Virus record (IMG/VR): IMGVR_UViG_3300006870_000114
Span: 1-21,353 of that record
Reading direction: 5' to 3' (one strand)
From: a virus
DNA length: 21,353 nucleotides
Shown here: piece by piece, positions 9,001 to 15,700 of the stretch
Layout: every line of letters begins with the position of its first letter
How positions within the stretch are numbered: the stretch's first letter is position 1
Position numbers and translations under genes: made by a program
Notes under the pieces: model-generated
The model's input: only the letters and a program-made list of their open reading frames with translations
Database searches by the model: none
Told to the model about the DNA's origin: nothing

Positions 9001-11105
9001 ATCAACTTCCAAGGGGTGGAATTATTGTTTCCTATGGATCATCAGGTGGACTTGGTTATGCACCTCTTGTAGGAGCGTCTGTAACGGCTGTGGTAAGTGG
9101 TGGCGTTATTCAAAATAGTATTGGCATTGGTGCTACAGACAATGTTGGATCTGGATATAACGGATTAGTTTCAATTGGTGTTAGTGTCTATGAAGAAAAT
9201 CATTCTGGCGATGTTGCATCAATTACTGCTACAGTTGGTGCTGGCGGAACATTAACTTTTAATGTTACTAATGGTGGAACTGGATATAATAATCCACAAA
9301 TATTTGTTTCCCCACCTTCATATGAAAACTTGGAAGTTGTTGGTGTTTCTAGAGTTGGTTTTGGATCAACCACTGATACTGGAGTAGGATTATTAGTTGA
9401 TATTGAAATTGGTGCAGCATCTACAACGGGTATTGGTTCAACAACATTTGAAGTAAAGGGATTTAGGGTCAAGAGACCTGGATATTCTTTTAGAAAAGGA
9501 GACAAGTTTACTCCTGTTGGATTAGTTACTGCAAAAGGATTATCTGAACCAATTTCACAATTTGTTCTTGAGGCAACTGAAACATATAGTGATAATTTTG
9601 CATCATGGCAGTTCGGAGAACTTGACTTCATTGATTCTATTAAAAATTATCAAGATGGTTCTAGAGTAAGATTTCCATTGTATTATAATACTTCTCTTAA
9701 GAGTTTTGAAAAGCAAGTTGGATCTAGAGTTAATCTCCAAAATGCATTAATTATTATCATCAATGGCATTATTCAAGATCCTGGAGTGAATTATGTGTTT
9801 GATGGAGGAACCGCAGTAACATTTACTGAGGCACCAAAACCTGGAGATGATGTTGCAATATTCTTCTATAGAGGAACTCGTGGGGAGGATGATTTCCAGT
9901 TAGACAATATTATTCCAAGTATTGAAAGAGGTGATTTATTAAATGTCAATCGCAACCCATTAGTTGTAGATTCAATATCTCAAAATCAAAGAACGGTAAT
10001 CGATTTGCCAACATCAGATGTAGTAGAAACTGCTGCATATAGAGAGCAGGGTATTGAATCAATATATAAACCAACTTCTTGGACTAAGAAAAAATCTGAT
10101 AAATTTATCAATGGTGAATTTATTTTTAAAACTAGAGATTCTATTAGATCACAAACTTATCCGACTGCAAAAATCATAAAAGATATTTCTACAACAGATA
10201 CAAAAATATTTGTAGATAATTCAGAATTCTTTACCTCTGGTGGATCTAACCCCGATTTTGAATTTATTATTGTTGATCAATCACAAAATAATATTTCTGC
10301 AGAATTTACAGTTTCCGTTGGAACTGGAGGAACAATTTCTGATGTTGAAATTACAAACCCTGGTTATGCATATACTGGATCTACAGTAAATCTGAGATTT
10401 TCTTCTCCAATATTAGAAAATAATAATTGGCCAACTGTTTCTACTGGAATTGGAACTACAGCAACAGCAACAGCAACTGTAGGATCTGGAGGAACTTTAA
10501 CCTCTGTCACTATAACAAATCCCGGATATGGATATACTGGTTCTGTTTTTGTAATTGCAGATCATCATGAAGTTAAATTTGAAAATACTGGATCAAATTC
10601 ATTATTGAGTGTTAAGGGTTTCTCTGGAATTGTTACTGGAATTGGAACCACTGATAATTCTGGGCAATTGGCATTAAAGTTTTACTTGGATAGAGAAACT
10701 TTGGCATTTAATAATTCTAGTGATGCTCCAATAGCAACTTATCCAATCTTTATCTATGATACACAGATTGGTTCTGGAGTTACTTCAGTTGACAATTCAG
10801 ATTCTGCTGTTGTTGGAATTGGAACCACTTTCCTTGACAATATTTACTATATTAATCAGATTACATATGATGGAACTGTTGGTATAGCAACTTGCAATAT
10901 TGATTCCGGAACTGATATAACTGGATTATCCACTAGTGGTGATTTTGTTGGAAGATTCTCTTGGGGATTATTTGATGGTGTATCTAGATCTTCATCACCA
11001 ATTTCCATTGGAGTAACAGGAAAAACAGTTAATTCGGGTCTATCTACTTTCCCATTCATTCAAAGAAGGAAATATGGATTAAGAGATACTGGTGCAATAC
11101 TATAA
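1..11105 (+). CDS. Giant baseplate/virion structural protein in the T4 gene 7 position, 5' partial
   Basis: Probably a baseplate wedge component of a marine T4-like phage. It lies directly upstream of a gp8-like gene, where T4 has gene 7; the gp7 role is inferred from gene order, since I cannot align it with T4 gp7 (about 1,030 residues). The frame is open from base 3 (GKTYYK, then LSLFVGYGDKSN), so the TTG at 21 is probably an internal leucine codon and the gene starts outside the window. GAGGAAA at 1-7 could mimic a ribosome site for that TTG. Residues below count from the TTG. Residues 960-1075 form a YHYH-like domain (DGNPIYG, LDEHNGR, YAYY, FPYFIG). At least six H-x-F-x-x-G modules and many G-x-G-Y modules recur. 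IDNMVQYP (2755), VNGIFQTP (2944) and INGIIQDP (3247) mark three related segments. The C-terminus, RRKYGLRDTGAIL, is typical of the cyanophage family. No signal peptide or membrane segment is evident. Confidence 0.85.
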   Translation, partial: GKTYYKLSLFVGYGDKSNIQGLFDITQSTKCLEETLAGSTVLSVDSTIGFPQSGTIYSGNNTISYSNKSVNQFLGCSGIESTISSTDDVRSNETYYGYENGDISKKVEFRTTGVLSKFVPKSESIFVEEGQILSIKSLGERVINRETNNNYKETFANSWIYNTSSTVEIDSFTNGGVILKSVVDKSQFKVGDKVEIIDSYSGEIKYPTQSDDIPYISSFDRSSLLLSLNNFSNFISESSGVYSIRRKINKASSDSVSIEYGNNKIISDIQNVYFDEDNFAYVASNSLPSSKDFENISYTYNLSAFLNSSSINQNSGQLSDVDEEYSLTSETKVYTSIQFDQKVNFVTGDSIYYEPENSSIAGLTTGTYYVEVVKTSDPSTNKRKIKLYGSRSFIGDNANSIRLSFPNGIDGNHNFTLSSQKSKSILPNKKFKKFKLEQNLNDGTKEKTIPGSIGMLINGVEIDNWKVNDIVYYGNLVRVEILNGGDEFDVINPPKLEVSSGAGTTALVQPVVKGSVKEILIDEKDLIVEKVLSINVSGGNGTGGIFKPILSKKRIEVLFDARTTTNGGGISTTTSQLTFLTNHNFVNGQEIIYRNSGQTSILIGAGTSSLIDNKSYYVRVDNNTTVKLYENLDDYNSNNFITFEPTWGEGGIQKFVFNEINNILSDIQIIDGGEFTNRKLIVKSSGISTTRNTINFENHGFSTGELIEYSSDYPISGIQTTNQYYVVKETDNSFKLCDAGIGGTNTTNFNSRVFSVFSSQGTGYQTFKYPDITANIEYTTVGIATTTQSRSIILTPVVTGKINYLYLYEKGTKYGSTVLNLHKNPDVSVKIGRDAQVSPIIQNGFLGEVNLEFGGEEYFSTPDLEVFDPTGSGSGAKLRAVVSNGSITDVKVIRTGIGYSSSTVVNVLPRGINFVEKVVVDTEVRSLTVNNVNKTDSKQYEILRDDDKLQYSVSAYFDTLRSSFEDDGSTTSKIIGWAYDGNPIYGSYGSVDPQNVSSGIKTMTSGYTLDVSNVEDRPSDFDPGFFIEDYQYTGTGDLDEHNGRYAKTNEFPNGIYAYYATIDPITNIPVFPYFIGQSFRSKTIEENNTLNQSFDFNESSLLRNTFPYKISELNSSNDFIIETNEISTQEIVVESIQQGSIDSIDILSKGLDYKVGEKLNFDNTDTEGSDIEAEISSIEGGNIENITSVISEYSDSPLIWKNENTIRVYTNSSNEINNNDYVIISGLSTSIKSLSGSYKVSVPSNVSVGITTDIIGSGSESTEIYLSNIPSNVSIGNSITIGSETAEVLNVYPTKNILTIKRGSPNTLHTVGTAVTFNNNYFDIKKNTNKFESELKRKIYFNPNESVGVGTTAGTGVTTSFNLGQETISRFLLTQRIYLENHQLETNQIITFNVNNNGAISISTTPTSTQFDLPTSVYAVNKSPNAIGIKTTLTGNEVFFRSNGDNVDDYYFETNPTQKTADVKIIKSTVAISSAHGLSFGDEIKLSVKPNLSVGIGTSTAVRVIINENTNKIEINPVGFTSLGINTATNEITLENHQFNSGDKVYYDSTEVASGLTTGSYFVSVVDQNKIYLSNSYFNSIKDDPTIVSIAGTGGNSHTLSLINPKLTSIRNNNLVFDLSDSSLNGYKFKLYYDSEFNNEFVSTGTTSVFTAIGVGTIGVSTNASVTINYSENLPERLYYNLEKSGYISTSDTEVKNYNEILFVNSSFNNSYSVSGIGTTTFQITLRDDDEKTDYTESECDVLEYTTTSLSATGSVNTVSIKSFGSRYRKLPTFTKATTDSGNGLFVTANSKTIGSVKSTRIINEGFEYSSDKTLLPKASISPKVTLKNSNQVGIVTVTSGGRGFLSPPNIVTVDKITRNVIQNGLITPAMNGGTISNILIEDSPKGLTDNSVELFTVNNTNGISIKSVNSISPTEFVCVLTTPQPLGFTTDPFAIGDFVFLEGIQKYGTEGTGFNSSDYGYKLFKITNYDSTSLTDDQLTVNVAGLTTNTGIAKTIQDSTGIAIHKDNYPTFDVTIIPSFFKVGEQLTVNNIDRNIIVRQHTNDTDFRIDASYDLIPGEVIRGKNSGVLATIESVVNYDAQFETSYSIKRNEGWDSDIGFLSEDYQVLPDNDYYQNLSYSIKSPQLWKDIKSPVNNLVHSVGMKNFADSTFESLTGTANTITAFTDIDITLDLDEVLRVDTINNYDYTRDVDVVDNVSRFLEFKNERFIAYGESRTNVVLRIDDLSDQFSQFESNPVQYLNIFELDSNELYRDYIFKIRNLENDKVQLTTLKLASNFDGNFIHEKESLSNKEDLSLHGDFDLVTNEFGETFLRFIPENPFDDDFDIKYIERKFTIGVGIATTSIGSVDVTSYSGIVTTGTGGITSSILSVDSNTYNSFYVSAQIETGTTSEMNFAEVYVTHDGTDGYIAENYFDSSKNNITTSGIGTFGVDLNSGLFKLNYTNNHPENVLINARILQFKSVGVGGTYRFALSGQPAGNERSAVYQTNYATATDTTLPIEIFTLDKNNFDAVSSTIQVEVTGSTDTTYNGSAVYGVSFVHDITDSFTQTRHALFGTDDIAGIGTFGAELVNNDFTINFYPFRTGSGTGTIKITSLSEVFYTDTDFINEPPDLIFGTGVESFKTVAYLAIDGERINKKNFVLRSEGTPIFAKTFDPSDSSKVNLSTGVFSIQDHFFSNGEELVYTPKSTFVGVGSTPMMYKNGSVEDVLPSTVFAIVENQDFDTFQISTTRSGTAVTFTSIGEGNAHVFAMAKRNEKAIITIDNMVQYPIAFNGVVHSLSGNGGSISTESTLFALSGIQTVSPYNILKIDDEYMNVINVGLGTTNVGPITGIGTETLVQVERGFVGSSATAHNDSSQVNVYRGNYNIVDDEIYFVRAPRGNVSITRTGSNLEFETSDFLGRVFLRKNYDTSQVFDDFSNNFTGIGNTYTLTVGGANTTGIGTSGGNGIVFVNGIFQTPTTENNPNNNFSIIEGVGISSMVFSGIRDNTNTQVISASDVNQNQLPRGGIIVSYGSSGGLGYAPLVGASVTAVVSGGVIQNSIGIGATDNVGSGYNGLVSIGVSVYEENHSGDVASITATVGAGGTLTFNVTNGGTGYNNPQIFVSPPSYENLEVVGVSRVGFGSTTDTGVGLLVDIEIGAASTTGIGSTTFEVKGFRVKRPGYSFRKGDKFTPVGLVTAKGLSEPISQFVLEATETYSDNFASWQFGELDFIDSIKNYQDGSRVRFPLYYNTSLKSFEKQVGSRVNLQNALIIIINGIIQDPGVNYVFDGGTAVTFTEAPKPGDDVAIFFYRGTRGEDDFQLDNIIPSIERGDLLNVNRNPLVVDSISQNQRTVIDLPTSDVVETAAYREQGIESIYKPTSWTKKKSDKFINGEFIFKTRDSIRSQTYPTAKIIKDISTTDTKIFVDNSEFFTSGGSNPDFEFIIVDQSQNNISAEFTVSVGTGGTISDVEITNPGYAYTGSTVNLRFSSPILENNNWPTVSTGIGTTATATATVGSGGTLTSVTITNPGYGYTGSVFVIADHHEVKFENTGSNSLLSVKGFSGIVTGIGTTDNSGQLALKFYLDRETLAFNNSSDAPIATYPIFIYDTQIGSGVTSVDNSDSAVVGIGTTFLDNIYYINQITYDGTVGIATCNIDSGTDITGLSTSGDFVGRFSWGLFDGVSRSSSPISIGVTGKTVNSGLSTFPFIQRRKYGLRDTGAIL
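2898..3239 (+). other. YHYH-like domain inside the giant structural protein
   Basis: This is a domain, not a separate gene. In order it shows GWAYDGNPIYG, SYGSVDP, a YTLDVSNVEDRPSDFDPG segment, EDYQYTGTGDLDEHNGR, PNGIYAYYAT and FPYFIGQSF. These match the layout of the YHYH family (PF14240 in my memory): a DG.PIYG loop, an LDE.NGR loop, a Y-x-Y-Y strand and a final P-Y-F-x-G. The central signature here is YAYY, so the family's histidine is replaced by alanine. Its biochemical role in phages is not known to me. Boundaries are approximate and come from the motifs only. Confidence 0.7.
7275..10825 (+). repeat. Dispersed in-frame GGAATTGGAAC repeats coding Gly-Ile-Gly-Thr
   Basis: The 11-mer GGAATTGGAAC occurs at 7275, 8490, 8814, 10446, 10638 and 10815. 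Every copy is in the same codon phase and encodes the turn Gly-Ile-Gly-Thr. Three copies fall within 380 bases near the gene's end. The coordinates give the span of the set; the DNA between copies is ordinary coding sequence. Variants coding GIGT with other codons also occur, for example near 4488. Confidence 0.7.
10317..10548 (+). repeat. Tandem pair of G-x-G-Y beta modules near the giant protein's C-terminus
   Basis: Two copies start at 10317 and 10479, offset by 162 bases (54 codons). Copy 1 reads GTGGTISDVEITNPGYAYTG and copy 2 reads GSGGTLTSVTITNPGYGYTG. They share the pattern G-x-G-G-T-hydrophobic-x-x-V-x-I-T-N-P-G-Y-x-Y-T-G. Between them, at 10458-10475, is a 6-base microrepeat (ACAGCA three times, coding Thr-Ala). 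The strong match over 20 residues points to duplication of one strand-turn unit. It lies within the coding region and does not break it. Confidence 0.75.
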
Positions 11106-11126
11106 AATATAATATATCAAACAACT

Positions 11127-11134
11127 TATAAATA
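11127..11134 (+). promoter_or_regulatory. T4-type late promoter (TATAAATA) upstream of gp8-like gene
   Basis: A perfect TATAAATA octamer, the T4 late promoter consensus, sits in the 47-base gap between the giant gene and the gp8-like gene. It ends 18 bases before the ATG at 11153, so the transcript would have a short leader. In T4-like phages this element replaces both the -35 and -10 boxes and is read by RNA polymerase carrying the phage sigma gp55 with gp33 and the clamp gp45. The short AT-rich octamer can occur by chance, but its location just before a structural gene is what is expected of a real one. Confidence 0.75.
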
Positions 11135-11152
11135 CCTAAAAAACTATGTAAT

Positions 11153-12718
11153 ATGGCTGCCGTCGTAACAGATCAATTTAGAATCCAGAATGCAAATAAT
11201 TTTATAGATTCTGTATTGAACGCTAATAACTCGTATTATGTTTTTGTTGGGTTGTCAAATCCAGGATCTACCAATAATCCTATTGGATTTGGAAGAACAA
11301 CAACTTGGGGAAACGCCGTGTCTCCTTTACCAGACACCCCAATTGACAATTTACAATACTTGTCTCATTACAGAGATACTGGATTATATGGCAAAAGAAT
11401 TACTGGTGAAAATGTTAGGAGAGTCATAAAAAAGATAACCTGGACATCTGGAACTCGTTATGACATGTATAGGCATGACTATAGTATCAGAAATAGAAGC
11501 GTAAATAGTGATAGAGCAAGATTGTATGACTCAAATTACTATGTAATTAACAAGGATTATAGGGTTTATATTTGCTTATATAATGGATCCTCAGGAGATA
11601 ATCCTCAGGGAAATACATCAAAGGATGAACCTATTTTTACAGATCTTGAGCCATCTTCTGCTGGAGAAAGTGGTGATGGATATATTTGGAAATACTTGTT
11701 TACTATTGCACCTTCAGATGTTATAAAATTTGATTCTATTGAATATATTGTTTTACCAAATAATTGGTCAACTTCAAATGATTATCAAATAAGAAGTGTA
11801 AGAGATGCGGGAGATTCTAGAGTAAATAATAATCAAATTAAAGTAGTTTATATTGAAGATGGTGGTGGAGGTGGAGTATATCAATCCGGAACATATCCAA
11901 TTTTAGGTGATGGAACTGGTGGAGAAGTTAACATAACCGTAGATAGCTCAGGAAAAATAACAAATACAAGAGTTGTTAATGGAGGCAAAAATTATACCTT
12001 TGGTATAGTTGACTTAAAGAGATCTGGAACAATCAGTGCTGCGAATAGGGCAAAATTAATTCCAATCATACCTCCATCAAGAGGGCATGGATATGATATC
12101 TACACCGAATTGGGTGCAGATAAAGTTATGGTATATTCAAGATTTGATGATTCTACTAAAGATTTTCCAACAGATACTAAATTTGCTCAAATTGGGATTA
12201 TAAAAAATCCAGAAAGATATGAGTCTTCAGATTTAATGACATCTAGTAATTATTCTGCTCTGGGTGCTATAAAATTGCAAAGTGTTGTTTCAACACCTGT
12301 TGTAGGAACCGCAATTACTCAATCTAGAAGTGATGGAAGACAAGCTTCTGGATATGTGGCATCATATGATTCTACAACTGGAGTTTTAAAATATTATCAA
12401 GATCGATCTTTATATTTCCCAGCAAATAATGTTGATCAACTTGATAGCAACGATATCACAAATCAGGGTCAAGTTTTAGATTTTGAATCTAGTTCAGAAT
12501 CAATTGCTCCATTTGGTGGAAGCGTTGCAATAGCATTTACTGGAAGTACAACAACTGTTAATTCAAAATTAGTTAGTTTGGGTGTAACTTTTACATCTGG
12601 TCTTGCGAATCCAGAGATAAATAAAAGCACGGGAGATATTATTTACATCGACAACAGAAGTTTAGTTTCAAGAGACTCTAGGCAAAAAGAAGACATTAAA
12701 ATTATTCTGGAATTTTAA
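11153..12718 (+). CDS. 8: gp8-like baseplate wedge subunit
   Basis: Baseplate wedge protein of the T4 gp8 type, which in T4 forms a dimer that joins gp7 and gp10 in each wedge. I recognise the marine-phage version: SYYVFVG at 27-33, SGTRYDMYRHDYS at 99-111, LYDSNYYVINKDYRVYICLYNG around 123-145, and SGDGYIWKYLFTIAPSDVIKF at about 173-193. At 521 residues it is clearly longer than T4 gp8 (334 residues). Some of the extra length is a G-x-G-Y module at about 253-290 (DGTGGEVNITVDSSGKI, then VVNGGKNYTFG), of the type repeated in the upstream giant protein. The ATG at 11153 lacks a clear Shine-Dalgarno sequence; MAAVVTDQFR is the expected N-terminus and follows the late promoter at a sensible distance. 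Likely transcribed with the next gene, 6 bases away. Confidence 0.88.
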   Translation: MAAVVTDQFRIQNANNFIDSVLNANNSYYVFVGLSNPGSTNNPIGFGRTTTWGNAVSPLPDTPIDNLQYLSHYRDTGLYGKRITGENVRRVIKKITWTSGTRYDMYRHDYSIRNRSVNSDRARLYDSNYYVINKDYRVYICLYNGSSGDNPQGNTSKDEPIFTDLEPSSAGESGDGYIWKYLFTIAPSDVIKFDSIEYIVLPNNWSTSNDYQIRSVRDAGDSRVNNNQIKVVYIEDGGGGGVYQSGTYPILGDGTGGEVNITVDSSGKITNTRVVNGGKNYTFGIVDLKRSGTISAANRAKLIPIIPPSRGHGYDIYTELGADKVMVYSRFDDSTKDFPTDTKFAQIGIIKNPERYESSDLMTSSNYSALGAIKLQSVVSTPVVGTAITQSRSDGRQASGYVASYDSTTGVLKYYQDRSLYFPANNVDQLDSNDITNQGQVLDFESSSESIAPFGGSVAIAFTGSTTTVNSKLVSLGVTFTSGLANPEINKSTGDIIYIDNRSLVSRDSRQKEDIKIILEF

Positions 12719-12724
12719 GAAAAA

Positions 12725-15700
12725 ATGGCACAAAAAACGAATTTAAATATCAATCCATATTATGATGATTTTGATGCAGATAAAAACTTTTATAAAGTTT
12801 TATTCAAGCCAGGATTTCCAGTTCAATCTAGAGAACTAACGACTTTACAGTCGTTGATGCAAAATCAAGTAGAAAGTTTTGCATCACACACTTTTAAAGA
12901 AGGTTCTGTAATAATTCCAGGAAATATAACATATGATAATCAATTTTATGCGGTAAAGTTAAATTCAAATCAATTTGGAACCGACATATCATTATACATT
13001 GAGAAGTATGTTGGAAAAGTTATACAGGGACAAGTCAGTGGAGTTACTGCAAAAATTCAAAAGGTAGTATTTCCAACAGAAAGTGATAACGTAGAATATA
13101 TTACTTTATATGTAAAATATTTGTCTTCGGATAGTAATTTTGAATTTTCTCAATTTTCCGATGGAGAAACTTTATCTGGTTTAGAAAATATTGTTTATGG
13201 AAATACAACTATTTCTGCAGGAGTTCCTTTTGCTTCAACAATAAGCACTGATGCAACTGCAATTGGATCTGCAGTATCTATTGGCAGTGGTGTATATTTT
13301 ATTAGGGGTTATTTTGTAAGAGTTACTGAAGAAACTATTTTATTAGACTACTATACAAACACACCATCGTATAGAGTTGGTCTGAAGATAACTGAAGATA
13401 TTGTAGATGCAAAAGAAGATGCATCATTATATGACAATGCAAAAGGATTTTCAAACTATACTGCACCAGGCGCAGATAGATTAAAGATAACGGTATCTTT
13501 GTTTAAAAAATCATTATCAGATAAAAATGACTTTGATTTTGTAGAACTCCTGAAACTCAGAGATGGTAAAACTCAAAAAATTACCACAAAGACTCAATAT
13601 AATAAAATTAGAGACTATTTTGCGGAAAGAACTTTTGATGAATCTGGAGATTATACCGTAAATTCATTTGATGTAACAATACATGAGTTGTTAAATGATA
13701 GGTTAGGAAATGATGGATTATTCTTTTCTGATCAAAAAACAGATCAAGGAAATACTCCAAGCGAAGAATTTTTTGGTGTAAAGGTTTCTTCAGGAAAAGC
13801 ATATGTCAAAGGTTATGACATAGAAAAGATTGGAAATACTATAATTGATGTTAAAAAACCAAGAGATACTGAAAAAGTAGAGAATATTCCCATACCTCTT
13901 GATATGGGAAGTATTCTTAGAGTTAATAATGTTACCAGATTACCAGAACTTAGAAAAACGATTGAACTTTATGGGCAACTTGGGTCAACGACCAACAAAA
14001 TTGGAGAAGCGAGAGTTTATTCTTTCAATTTGACAGATGCCCAATATTCTAATGAATCTACAAGTTGGGATTTGAGATTATATGATATTCAGACATACAC
14101 AACACTAACCACAAATACAAATATATCTGTATTGGAATCGGATTTTGTAGTTGGTAAAAGCAGTGGAGCCAGTGGTTATGTTGTTTCCGATTCCAGTGAT
14201 AATATTTTCCAAGTAAGACAAACTTCTGGGGCATTTGCAAAGGGAGAACAACTGTCTATTAATGGCGTTGATGTATCAATATCATTAACAGAAATTCGTG
14301 TTTATAATACTCAAAATATCAAATCAGTAAAACAAACAAACACATTGTTTGGATCCTCTCTGGATTTTACTGCAGATTCTATTTTAGATACTTTCAATTT
14401 CCCAAATTCCATTTCACAGATTTCAATCACTGCTGGGAGTGGTGGTATTTCTACAGTAACGTCAACAGGAAGAGTATTTACTGGAATAAGAACTGATACT
14501 ATCATTAGATATCAAAGTGTCGGATTATCTACAGAAACTTTTAACAGAGTTTCATCAGTTAGTGTTGATGGAACTTCTCTTGAAATTTCACCAATATCAT
14601 CCGTCACTGGTGTTTTTGAAGGCGCATTACCAACGGCAGATATTCAAGTCAATGGATTTTTAGGTGCTCCAATAGTTAAAGGATCTTCCGCACTGTTTGC
14701 ACCACTTTCAAATCAAAATGTATCTGAAATTGACCTTTCAAACTCTTCAATTTTTATAATTGATCAGGTGACGGGCAAAAATGTTGACACTAATGATTCT
14801 ATAACAATTAATCCTAGTGACGTTACTGGCGTAACTGATATAAGTCTAGTTTCTTTTGATCAGGAAAGATATACAGTTGGGTATAATGGAGGAACTATTG
14901 CTCCATTATCATCAGATTCAGCAACACTGAGTGGATCTAATATTTCCTTTACTGGATTGGATCAATCTTTATCATCTTTTAATACTGTTGTAAATGTTAC
15001 GGCGTTAAAAAATAAAATTCAGTCAAAGGTTAAAAATCATACTAGAAGTTCAATAGTCAATATTACTAGGTCGAAATTGGCAGAGTCTGGATCAACATCA
15101 GACACTTCTTTAAATGATGGATTAACTTACAATAGATATAATGGTCTTAGAGTTCAGGATAGAGAAATTTCTCTTAATTATCCAGATGTTACAAAAATAA
15201 TATGTGTTTATGAATCATTAAATTCCAATGCTCCACAGTTAGATGTTGTTTCATTCACATCAACTGCAAATGTAAATTCAAATGTAGTTATCGGAGAAAA
15301 TATCATTGGATCTACAAGTAAAGCAATTGCCAGGGTAGTTACTAATAACAGCACTACTTCCCCAACAACAGGTGATAATAATAAGTTGGGTATAGTATAT
15401 TTAAATGCAAACAAATTTGTTGCTGGTGAAACAGTTACCTTTGAAGAATCTAATATAACCACCACAATCGAATCTATAACTTTAGGTTCTTATCTAGATT
15501 TGACTGCAAATTATGCTCTGGATAAGGGTCAAAGGGATGAATATTATGATTATTCTAGAATTGTTAGAAACTCTGGAACTTCAGAACCATCTAGAAAATT
15601 ATTAGTCGTATTTGACCATTATACAGTTCCTTCAACTGATGCTGGAGATGTATTCACTGTTGCGAGTTATGATGATGAAAGATTTGCAACTGATGTTCCA

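Noticed and set aside
9200-9631. 143-codon minus-strand frame
   Set aside because: Opposite a recognisable module region of the giant gene; low-complexity Pro/Val/Thr product typical of antisense to Gly/Asn/Thr-rich coding.
11146-11151. ATG-TAA minimal start-stop just before the gp8 ATG
   Set aside because: Such elements can influence translation, but there is no ribosome site and the leader is AT-rich enough for this to be chance.
11106-11152. Possible terminator after the giant gene
   Set aside because: The gap is almost pure A/T with no GC-containing stem, so no intrinsic terminator is supported.
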